In this document: positions 56,915-64,000 of the stretch, piece after piece
How the letters are laid out: each line of letters opens with the position of its first letter
Numbering within the stretch: position 1 is the stretch's first letter
Assembly (NCBI RefSeq): GCF_900233005.1
Contig: NZ_LT960612.1
Span: 1,054,001-1,118,000 of the forward strand
DNA length: 64,000 nucleotides
DNA from: Vibrio tapetis subsp. tapetis
GTDB taxonomy: Bacteria; Pseudomonadota; Gammaproteobacteria; Enterobacterales; Vibrionaceae
Direction of reading: 5' to 3'
Notes under the pieces: model-generated
Database searches by the model: none
Told to the model about the DNA's origin: nothing
Seen by the model: only the letters and a program-made list of their open reading frames with translations
Translations under genes and position numbers: made by a program

Positions 56915-58438
56915 TTACAAATGATCTTCAATGGGCATGATGCCACTAAACCATGCTCCTATTTTCCTAAACACGCTGGCATCAGGTTCGCTGGTGTATG
57001 TCACGCCATTTTGGTGATCCACCCAAATGATGTCGCCATCTTTGGTTTGAATGTCAAAGGCGGCTCGGCGCAGTAAGTGAGGCATTTCTTGCCATACTTT
57101 GCTTGAGTATTTCGGCTGGTGGATAATAACGCCCATTTCGGTGTTCAAAACCGCGGATCTTGGATCCCAATTCATTGAACCGACAAACAAGTCTTTTTTA
57201 TCTATTACAAAAGCTTTCGCATGAAGACTGGTACGCGAACTGCCAGTAAAGCTCCATTTCTTTGTGATGTGAGCGTTAGCCTTCATCTCCCATAGTTCGA
57301 CCCCCCCTTCGACTAATTGTTGTCGATATTTGGCATACCAGCCATGTACCGCGAAAACGTCATTGGAAGCCAAAGAATTGGTAACGACGACAATGTGTTT
57401 GCCATTTTTCACCGCATCGATCATTTTATCTGTGCCTTCCTGAGTGGGAACAAAATAGGGCGATATAATGAGAAGAGAGTGTTCAGCTTGTTCTAGCAAA
57501 ACTGAAATGCTGTCGATTAGATCACTTTGCTGCGTCTCAATTTTACTGGGTAGATCATACAAGACTTCGGCCTCACCCCAATAGAAATGCAATTCACCAT
57601 TGATGAAGCGATGATAAATGGGCAGTTTTTTGAAATCGTATCGCCCGTGAGAGAACTTTTCTGCAAGATCCACTTCAACCGCCCAAGTTTCGATTTGCTG
57701 TTTTGTAATGGCGGTGGTTTCATCGGTTAACCATTCAATTGGGATAGCATAATCGTCATTCCAATAGAGATCGAATTGTTCACCAATTTGCGTGACGGTA
57801 TTGCCTACCAGTAAGAGGTCAAGGTCGCCAAACTCGACACCCGCCGACACCGAGAAGTACTCGTTACCAATGTTGCGACCGCCAATGATGCTAGCGGCGC
57901 CATCGACTGACAACGACTTGTTGTGCATGCGACGATTCAGCCGATCAAAATCGCTTAAAAGTGCCAACCCTCGAGCGGTACGATATTGGTGAGGATTAAA
58001 CAGCCGAACTTCGATATTTGGATGGTGGCTGAATTGAGCCAGTTCGGAATCGCTGCGGTTTTGCATGTCATCTAATAATACTCGTACTCGCACTCCTCGC
58101 TCAGCCGCTTCGAACAACCGCCAAGAAAGGAGTTGGCTTGTTTCGTCGTCGCGATAAATATAGTACTGAAGGTCTATGGTCTCCTGGGCAGCTTCAATCA
58201 GCGCTATTCTAGCGAGTAACGCATCATGACCAAGGTTTAAAGGCACAAATCCGGTGAGTGTTTCACGTTGTTCATTAGGTATTGCTAGGTATGAGTCTAA
58301 CGAAGTGCCGACGATGTAGCCTTTGTGATGGGAGGAGACTTTATCATAGCGTTGTGGATCGATTGTCGCCGAGCATCCTGCCAATGAAGCAAAAGACAGC
58401 GCAACAATCAGCAGCAAACGGTATGAGTGAGAAAACAT
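56915..58438 (-). CDS. Phospholipase D-family lipoprotein (cardiolipin synthase-like)
   Basis: The 507-residue protein has a lipoprotein signal with lipobox LAGC (Cys22) and two HKD motifs, HNKSLSVD with GGRNIGNEYF following, and HAKAFVID with GSMNWDPRS following. Family members transfer or hydrolyse phosphatidyl groups; ClsC/YmdC-like proteins make cardiolipin. The lipid anchor places it in the periplasm. No partner gene is adjacent. Confidence 0.88.
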   Translation of the reverse strand: MFSHSYRLLLIVALSFASLAGCSATIDPQRYDKVSSHHKGYIVGTSLDSYLAIPNEQRETLTGFVPLNLGHDALLARIALIEAAQETIDLQYYIYRDDETSQLLSWRLFEAAERGVRVRVLLDDMQNRSDSELAQFSHHPNIEVRLFNPHQYRTARGLALLSDFDRLNRRMHNKSLSVDGAASIIGGRNIGNEYFSVSAGVEFGDLDLLLVGNTVTQIGEQFDLYWNDDYAIPIEWLTDETTAITKQQIETWAVEVDLAEKFSHGRYDFKKLPIYHRFINGELHFYWGEAEVLYDLPSKIETQQSDLIDSISVLLEQAEHSLLIISPYFVPTQEGTDKMIDAVKNGKHIVVVTNSLASNDVFAVHGWYAKYRQQLVEGGVELWEMKANAHITKKWSFTGSSRTSLHAKAFVIDKKDLFVGSMNWDPRSAVLNTEMGVIIHQPKYSSKVWQEMPHLLRRAAFDIQTKDGDIIWVDHQNGVTYTSEPDASVFRKIGAWFSGIMPIEDHL

Positions 58439-58978
58439 GATAAAGACGAACCCTAATTAGCGCATACGGTGTGATGGCCGCATATTATGCACAAAGCCAT
58501 GTTGTCTCGCTATTTTAAATTGATGAAAGAGGTAAACAAGATAGCCATCGCCGCAATCGTTTTTTAGCTTAGTACATGATTTTATGCCTTAAAGCAGGCT
58601 CTTATAGCTTAGTGCAGTTTTTCTATCTGTGGAAACGATTATCCAAATTGGCGTTAGAAATGTTGTGGGTAATAAAACATCATCAATGAGATGAAATGGA
58701 CGCTTTGAGCAATTGTATTCTCAGTTGTTTGTTTTTCATGGTTATCTATAGGGTATGTTGTGCTATGAACTGGTGGAGATGTGGTGTTTATCTACATAAT
58801 AGCCTTTTTAAACAATAATATAGTGCCAATTTTTGTTGTTTAGTGTGATTTAAGGTAATCGTATTCTAAATGCATCTAAATATCATTTTAGTTTGTATAA
58901 TTCGGTCGTTGAAGTTATTGTAGATATTAAATGTGTTGCATTTTTAACCACGCATTGGAACCTTAGTAAGGAGCATTA
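58439..58978. other. Long non-coding gap before MFS gene
   Basis: About 540 bp without a convincing gene. The left half carries promoter sequence for the leftward lipoprotein gene; the right part is AT-rich. Two copies of TAGCTTAGT lie at about 58566 and 58604, resembling the unit in the 26823 repeat cluster but too short to define a family. Confidence 0.4.
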
Positions 58979-60238
58979 ATGACAGACGATGGAAGTTTAT
59001 TTCAATGGCAAAGAGTGGGGCACTTTAACCTCCCTATTTGGACGGTTTTATCGGGAACCTTGTTAGCTCGAACCAGTTATTTTATGGCGTGGCCGTTTCT
59101 CATCGTATTTCTTTATCAGGATTATGGCGCAAGTGAAATAGAAGTAGGGGCGATGCTCGCGGCCTCGGCGCTTGTTGGCGCATTTACTGGGCTGTATTCC
59201 GGTTATCTCTCGGATAAGTTTGGTCGTAAATGGGTTATGGTGACTGGCAGTACCATTGCAGCGTTTGCGTATGCAGGCATTGGGTTTGCAGACCAAATTT
59301 GGCAATTCTTTGTGTTGATATTATTGACGGGTTTTATGCGGCCGATGATAGAAGCACCCTCAAAGGCTGTGATCAGTGATAATTTGTCCAATTTAAAAGA
59401 CAGAGAGTTGGCGATGAATATTCGTTACTTTTTGATTAACTTAGGCGGTGCGATTGGGCCATTAATTGGTATTACCTTGGCGCTGGAGCAACCTCAGTCT
59501 TTATTTGTCGCTACTGGAATCGTCTATGTTGTTTATGGTGTGTGGTTACTCATTGGTATTGAGCCTAAACTATCTCAGAAAGAAGACGGTAAACCTCAGA
59601 TTGATAAAAGCTCGGTTCCCAATTTTTCTGCGATTGTGCGAGTGATCAGCAAAGACACCATTTTTGTGAAATTGATGGTGGCAAACTTCTTGATGATGTT
59701 TGTTTATGCTCAGGTCGAATCGTCCATTCCTCAAGTCATTGTACGCTCATCCATACAAGATGCGGGTCAACTCATCGCCAGTTTGGTGTTGGTGAATACG
59801 TTAACGATCATCATATTCCAGTTCCCAATGCTGAAGTTGATGGAGCATCTACCACTCTTTGTTCGTACCCGAATTGGCATGGCTCTGATGGGGCTTTCTC
59901 AAGTGGGCTTTTTACTGACTCCGGTAGATTCAGTGATTGGCTGGGGGTTAGCGTGTTTTGTTTTAAGCATGGGCGAGGTGATCGCGTTTCCAACCTTGAA
60001 TGTGCAAATAGACCGCTTAGCGCCACCTCATTTAAGAGGCTCTTATTTTGGTGCTGCAGCGTTATACAGCTTAGGTTTTGCCGTTGCCCCGCTTGTTGGT
60101 GGCATGGTACTAGGGACGTTAAGCTCTAACTGGCTGTTTGGTCTGTGTATTGTTCTGTGTGGCGTCATGATGGTGCTTTATCGCCGAGTTGAGCAAAGTG
60201 ACGAGCTCGCCAATAGGCCAATGGAAGCTGAGGCATAA
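58979..60238 (+). CDS. MFS family efflux transporter
   Basis: The 419-residue protein has 12 predicted helices and MFS motifs (GYLSDKFGRKWVMV between helices 2 and 3). It belongs to the drug-proton antiporter type; the substrate is unknown. AAGGAG at 58968-58973 supports ATG 58979. It ends before a strong terminator. Confidence 0.88.
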   Translation: MTDDGSLFQWQRVGHFNLPIWTVLSGTLLARTSYFMAWPFLIVFLYQDYGASEIEVGAMLAASALVGAFTGLYSGYLSDKFGRKWVMVTGSTIAAFAYAGIGFADQIWQFFVLILLTGFMRPMIEAPSKAVISDNLSNLKDRELAMNIRYFLINLGGAIGPLIGITLALEQPQSLFVATGIVYVVYGVWLLIGIEPKLSQKEDGKPQIDKSSVPNFSAIVRVISKDTIFVKLMVANFLMMFVYAQVESSIPQVIVRSSIQDAGQLIASLVLVNTLTIIIFQFPMLKLMEHLPLFVRTRIGMALMGLSQVGFLLTPVDSVIGWGLACFVLSMGEVIAFPTLNVQIDRLAPPHLRGSYFGAAALYSLGFAVAPLVGGMVLGTLSSNWLFGLCIVLCGVMMVLYRRVEQSDELANRPMEAEA

Positions 60239-60263
60239 GCATAGAGCTTAGAGCTTTATTGAT

Positions 60264-60300
60264 AAAAAGGCATCCATTCGTATGATTGGATGCCTTTTTT
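60264..60300. terminator. Bidirectional intrinsic terminator
   Basis: AAAAAGGCATCCA (60264-60276) pairs with TGGATGCCTTTTT (60288-60300) around an 11-nt loop; it separates the MFS gene from the convergent barrel gene. Confidence 0.9.
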
Positions 60301-60329
60301 ATTAATAGGAGGCTAACGTAAGTAACTCG

Positions 60330-61490
60330 CTAAAAATAGTACTCTAGCGCGGCTTCTACAAAATCATCTTGTCTACCAAAATAGAGTAAATCTGTCGGGG
60401 TATCATTTTGAAGTAACCACGCATCAATTCGCCATTTCCAATTGTTATTGAATCGGCTTGATGCTTCTACGCGACCGTTGTACACGTCACTGTTGTCGAG
60501 ATCCTGAGTTAGCCCAACTAAGATTTCTGTGCCCTGTATGTCATTGGCAACCCATCGAGTACCGATGAATATATCATTTTGGCCTATCGTCTGAGCGTTG
60601 TTACCACGGGAGTCGTAGAGGTATTCACTGATTAGGCCAATATCCCAACTACTATCCCATACGCCAATCATGGTGTATTCAAACCCAGTAACAAGACCTG
60701 TATGTGTATCTCGGCTGTCTCTATATATGCTCTCCAGTTTCCATAGCCAATCGCCTACGATGCCTTGGAGATCCAAACCCACTTGCGACATTTGAGCGTA
60801 ATAAGGCGTAATGCCGTTGCTACCCAGTAAGTAATAAGGGTCTCGGTTTGTGCCGTTAAAATAGCTAAGGCCGATATCCCAATCTCCCAGCATTTGTGTG
60901 TAGCGTAGTGCATAGTCAACGTGCTCTGCTTCACGAGAAGATTCGTATTGAGCGCTTTTTCTGACGGGCGTCGGCGGTCTTAATCTACCATCGGAACCGG
61001 CGAAAGTACGCTCGCGAAAGTAGGGTAAAACCAGCGCATCCAGCGTTCCCCATTGGCTTGGATAGGTAAAGTGAACCATGGGTTGTCCCAGTTTTTGTTC
61101 ACCATCAAGGGACTCAACCGAATCAGACTGGTTGACTACATCAACCAAATGCGCAGACTCAGTGACGCCCCAGAAAACCTTACTGATGCCGATACGAACT
61201 TCCGCAGTGTCGAACAAATGCAAATATTGCGCTTCACGAATATCGGCATGTGTGCGCTCGCCGTCCATGCTATCTAGCCGAGCAAAGGGAGTAAAACTCC
61301 AGGCACCATTGTCGGTCTGCCAATACCACTCTGGCTGGGCAGTGATGGATGACTGAGATTTACCCTGGTCATCCAATCCAGATTGAAAGAACTGCCTATG
61401 CTCGACACTGATTTTCCCCGAGACTTCAGCATACAAAGTGGGTGATGCAGTTACCGCTAAGGCGAACCACAGAATCGATGTTTGTTTCAT
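60330..61490 (-). CDS. Outer-membrane beta-barrel protein of an export operon
   Basis: The 386-residue protein has a signal peptide (MKQTSILWFALAVTASPTLYA) and alternating strands to a C-terminal YYF. No pore family is certain; it resembles DUF1302-like barrels found beside MMPL proteins. It lies 10 bp after the LolA-like gene, so the three gene products may form a trans-envelope lipid or lipoprotein route. ATG 61490 has AGGA upstream; a TTG at 61496 is less likely. Confidence 0.7.
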   Translation of the reverse strand: MKQTSILWFALAVTASPTLYAEVSGKISVEHRQFFQSGLDDQGKSQSSITAQPEWYWQTDNGAWSFTPFARLDSMDGERTHADIREAQYLHLFDTAEVRIGISKVFWGVTESAHLVDVVNQSDSVESLDGEQKLGQPMVHFTYPSQWGTLDALVLPYFRERTFAGSDGRLRPPTPVRKSAQYESSREAEHVDYALRYTQMLGDWDIGLSYFNGTNRDPYYLLGSNGITPYYAQMSQVGLDLQGIVGDWLWKLESIYRDSRDTHTGLVTGFEYTMIGVWDSSWDIGLISEYLYDSRGNNAQTIGQNDIFIGTRWVANDIQGTEILVGLTQDLDNSDVYNGRVEASSRFNNNWKWRIDAWLLQNDTPTDLLYFGRQDDFVEAALEYYF

Positions 61491-61499
61491 GGCCAATCC

Positions 61500-62294
61500 T
61501 TAGCGAATGCGTTTAAGGGCATTTTTATTGAAATCACTTTCTTTAAGCCCTGTTTTGAATTCCATATCTTGAGTGGTTAGTGTCGTTTTCTTACCGGACT
61601 GATGGTTAACCATTTCCATCTTGTGGGCGCGCCAGTATTGGCCTTGATATTGTTCATACTGTGCAAAGGTTAGCGTTTTTAGTAGTGACCCCTTTCGGTC
61701 ATAGAATTCGACCTTGAGTGGGCGGTACTCAGCTTGTTCTAACCAAACCAATTGCTTGGTATAACCTGAGTTCTTATCGGTAGGGATTTGCTCCATAACA
61801 AAGGTGCTGTAGCCGTTATACTCTTCGTCTTTTAAGTAGTTAAAGGTGTATTTTTCTAGCTCAAAGGAGCTTAAGTCCTCATAGGCAAACTCACTGCCCA
61901 TAAATGGGCCTGATTTGTTGCGAGAAGAGATGCGCTTGACTCGTTTCAGCGCTGGGAGATATAGCCACTGATCGTCTGCTTGTTGTATGTGCGAGTGGTT
62001 AAGAAAAGCGGTGCCTTTTACATCCCTTGGTTGGTCAAATATGGTTAAGCCTTTATCACCGTCTTGTTCTACCTCCAATGACTTCATTCGCATTAGTCTT
62101 GTGCTACTTTCTCCGTGAGCGTTGCTCAGTTCCATATTCATTGTTGCTGTTGAATCTTGCCAGCCGGTATCTCTTGCTTTTCGTTCCATAGCGATTTCAA
62201 GCCCACGAGACGCGTCGGCGAAAACACTGACACTAAATAATGTCGCGGTAATCAATAGAGTAGAGCGGGCAATGGTGTTAAATGATGTATTCAT
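61500..62294 (-). CDS. LolA-like outer membrane lipoprotein-sorting protein
   Basis: The 264-residue protein has a signal peptide and the LolA-like half-barrel domain (FLNHSHIQQADDQWLYLPALKRVKRI; FAYEDLSSFELEKYTFNYL). It is not the housekeeping LolA but the family encoded with MMPL/RND exporters. It probably carries a lipid or lipoprotein across the periplasm between the RND protein and the outer-membrane barrel. AAAGGA precedes ATG 62294. Confidence 0.83.
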   Translation of the reverse strand: MNTSFNTIARSTLLITATLFSVSVFADASRGLEIAMERKARDTGWQDSTATMNMELSNAHGESSTRLMRMKSLEVEQDGDKGLTIFDQPRDVKGTAFLNHSHIQQADDQWLYLPALKRVKRISSRNKSGPFMGSEFAYEDLSSFELEKYTFNYLKDEEYNGYSTFVMEQIPTDKNSGYTKQLVWLEQAEYRPLKVEFYDRKGSLLKTLTFAQYEQYQGQYWRAHKMEMVNHQSGKKTTLTTQDMEFKTGLKESDFNKNALKRIR

Positions 62295-62323
62295 GGTTAG
62301 TCCTTTAAATTGAGTCGTTGTTT

Positions 62324-62361
62324 GACAGGGCTAAGTCCGTCCTTAGCCCTGTCGTTTTTTT
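62324..62361 (+). terminator. 12-bp hairpin with plus-strand T-run in minus-strand operon
   Basis: GACAGGGCTAAG (62324-62335) pairs with CTTAGCCCTGTC (62342-62353); Ts follow at 62355-62361 on the plus strand, overlapping the RND stop codon. For the leftward mRNA it is only an intercistronic hairpin, but it would stop antisense transcripts entering the RND gene. Confidence 0.6.
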
Positions 62362-64000
62362 ATGCCTGCTGCGGGCTTGGGTTGTTTGCTTGATTGATGG
62401 CATCGTTTGTTTGGGATTCTGGCTGGGTATCTTTGTCAAACAACATCAACAAAGTAGGCAGGAAGATGAAGTCCACCACTAGCGCCAAGAAGATGACTAG
62501 AGCACTAAGTTGGCCCATATCGGCGTTAAGCCTGAACGACGACAAACCTAATATTGCGAAGCCTGCGACAAGCACTATGGTCGTAATGACCAATGCTCTT
62601 CCCACCGTGTGGAACGCATACCTAACGGCTTGTTCTGCGTTGTTTCCCTCTTTTCGAGCTCGTTGGTATTTGCTAAGGAAGTGAACGGCGTCGTCGACCA
62701 CAATGCCTAACGTTAAGGTAACCACCACAGAAAGACCTAGGTTGATCTCCCCTGAATACAGCGCCCAAATACCAAAGCCAATAACGGCCGGAGCCATGTT
62801 GGGCACGATGCTGATTAGCCCCAACTTGAACGAACGCAGAGCAAAGATCATGAGGCCGGAAATGAGTATTAAGGTGATGGGTAACGTAGCAAGCATGCTA
62901 GCCATATTGGCTTCACCGATGTGAGCAAACATGAGTGAGGGGCTAGACGCTTGAATTTGATACTGGGGTGCATTGTCGGCAAACCATTGATGGATACGTT
63001 GTTCAATATCGACCAGTTGCTTGCTGCCTAAGTTCTGAGTCGTTAGCATCATGCGAACCGAAGACTTATCAATGTTGATCTGATTATTGAGATCGAGCCC
63101 GTAGGGTAATGACATCTCATACATTAATAAGTATTGCGCGGCGAGCTCTCGGTTGAGTGGCAACTGGTAATAGGTTGGATCATCACCGTGCATGTTTTGG
63201 TTTAGGCGCTTGTATACATCGGAAAGGGACGCAACGTGATCCGTTTCGGGTTGTGCACGTAGCCAATCGGTGAATTCACCAAGCACCGTCAAGAATTTCG
63301 GGTCAGCGATGCCTTGAGATTCTCCAGTTTTAACCGCAATTGCGATGTTGGTCATTCCACTGATGCGCTCTTCCATAAAGTCAGCGGCTTGTCTAAAGCT
63401 GTTACTGGTATCAAAGTACTTTACTGAGTCGTCGTTAATCTGGTTGAGAGGTAACAATGAGGCGGAAATGGCAATCACTAGTGCTGAAATAGGCAAAAGT
63501 GCTTTTCGCTTGGCGACAACAAAATCCCCCAGTCGATCCATATAATTGGGTTTTTGCTCAGCTTGAAGTGTTACTCGAATTGGAAGCACTTTCAGCAATG
63601 CGGGAAGTAAAGTAAAAGATAAAATGCAGGCGATCATAACGCCAAGAGCGGCCAAGTTACCGAAGTCCCTCAATACCGGAGAGTCAGACATATTCATCAT
63701 CAAAAAACCGATGGCAGTCGTCACGGAAGTAATCAAAATCGGCATGAAGTTGACCCAAATACTATGAGCTATGGCTTCTTGCTTGCCTTTTCCTTGCAGC
63801 ATTTCGTGGCGCATCGTCGCAATGACGTGCACACAGTCTGCAACGGCGAGCGTTAATACCAAGGTTGGGATGTTTACGGTTGCAGTGCTTAGGAACATAC
63901 CCGCCCAACCAGAAAGTCCCATTGTTGCCGCGACAGAACCTATGATGACCAGAAGAGTGGCGATAACGCTAAAGATCGAACGCAACATTATGGTCAGAAA
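62360..64000 (-). CDS. MMPL/RND family exporter (5' end outside window)
   Basis: The frame remains open through the right edge, so the N-terminal helix and first periplasmic loop are missing. The visible part has the middle of the first RND half (LALAVADCVHVIATMRHEM), a periplasmic domain (about nt 62900-63500) and the second helix bundle with GIVVDDAVHFLSKY. Such proteins export lipids, hopanoids or lipoprotein-related substrates using the proton gradient. A short helix start at 63988 (MLRS) is internal and not the true start. Confidence 0.88.
   Translation of the reverse strand, partial: FLTIMLRSIFSVIATLLVIIGSVAATMGLSGWAGMFLSTATVNIPTLVLTLAVADCVHVIATMRHEMLQGKGKQEAIAHSIWVNFMPILITSVTTAIGFLMMNMSDSPVLRDFGNLAALGVMIACILSFTLLPALLKVLPIRVTLQAEQKPNYMDRLGDFVVAKRKALLPISALVIAISASLLPLNQINDDSVKYFDTSNSFRQAADFMEERISGMTNIAIAVKTGESQGIADPKFLTVLGEFTDWLRAQPETDHVASLSDVYKRLNQNMHGDDPTYYQLPLNRELAAQYLLMYEMSLPYGLDLNNQINIDKSSVRMMLTTQNLGSKQLVDIEQRIHQWFADNAPQYQIQASSPSLMFAHIGEANMASMLATLPITLILISGLMIFALRSFKLGLISIVPNMAPAVIGFGIWALYSGEINLGLSVVVTLTLGIVVDDAVHFLSKYQRARKEGNNAEQAVRYAFHTVGRALVITTIVLVAGFAILGLSSFRLNADMGQLSALVIFLALVVDFIFLPTLLMLFDKDTQPESQTNDAINQANNPSPQQA

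Overview
This window looks like a chromosomal segment from a marine gammaproteobacterium, most likely a Vibrio or close relative. The call rests on the protein families together (a giant type I-secreted VCBS/RTX adhesin, YiaVW, a DUF2057 protein, a caa3-type cox cluster, several PTS operons), not on a ribosomal or other formal marker. No rRNA, tRNA or CRISPR array was seen. Genes are dense on both strands, and most operons have good Shine-Dalgarno sites and intrinsic terminators. Layout from left to right. 1-9428 is the C-terminal 3.1 kaa of a giant adhesin with 14 near-identical 108-residue VCBS repeats, two von Willebrand A domains and RTX repeats; it is cut by the left edge. 9544-11809 holds a small P-loop kinase-like gene and a MATE efflux pump. 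The pump's terminator is followed directly by a complete-looking group II intron with its own maturase (about 11870-13961). Just beyond the intron, a fluoride riboswitch (14084-14134) leads a two-gene operon: an IscU/NifU-like protein and a GGGtGRT-family protein. This pairing is the most interesting signal in the window. 16471-22106 is a mixed housekeeping and accessory stretch: CatB-like acetyltransferase, LysR regulator with a divergent outer-membrane protein, YiaVW, EamA transporter, thioesterase. 22516-30617 is a cytochrome c oxidase cluster (coxB-coxA-ctaG-coxC, a divergent DUF2909 gene, SURF1, a SCO-like protein, ctaA, cyoE) holding structural subunits, copper and assembly factors, and the heme A pathway. 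After a ThrE-type exporter and a periplasmic solute-binding protein, 32988-45869 is a carbohydrate island. A divergent DeoR-type repressor faces an operon of HAD phosphatase, RPE-like epimerase, iron alcohol dehydrogenase, second HAD phosphatase, transaldolase, transketolase, ribose-5-phosphate isomerase, M20 peptidase and PTS EIICB, followed by a porin gene broken by a GGTT tandem-repeat frameshift. The set can run the non-oxidative pentose phosphate reactions on a PTS-imported sugar; the substrate is not evident. 46870-54202 is a second sugar island: a mannose-family PTS (IIA, IIB, IIC, IID), a class I mannose-6-phosphate isomerase homologue, an AGE-family sugar isomerase and a broken cupin-type glucose-6-phosphate isomerase, all facing a LacI regulator across two GGTTAA/TTAACC palindromes. 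54207-60238 carries small envelope proteins, RarD, a phospholipase D-family lipoprotein and an MFS transporter. 60330-64000 is a three-gene export-type operon (MMPL/RND protein, LolA-like periplasmic protein, outer-membrane barrel) that runs off the right edge.
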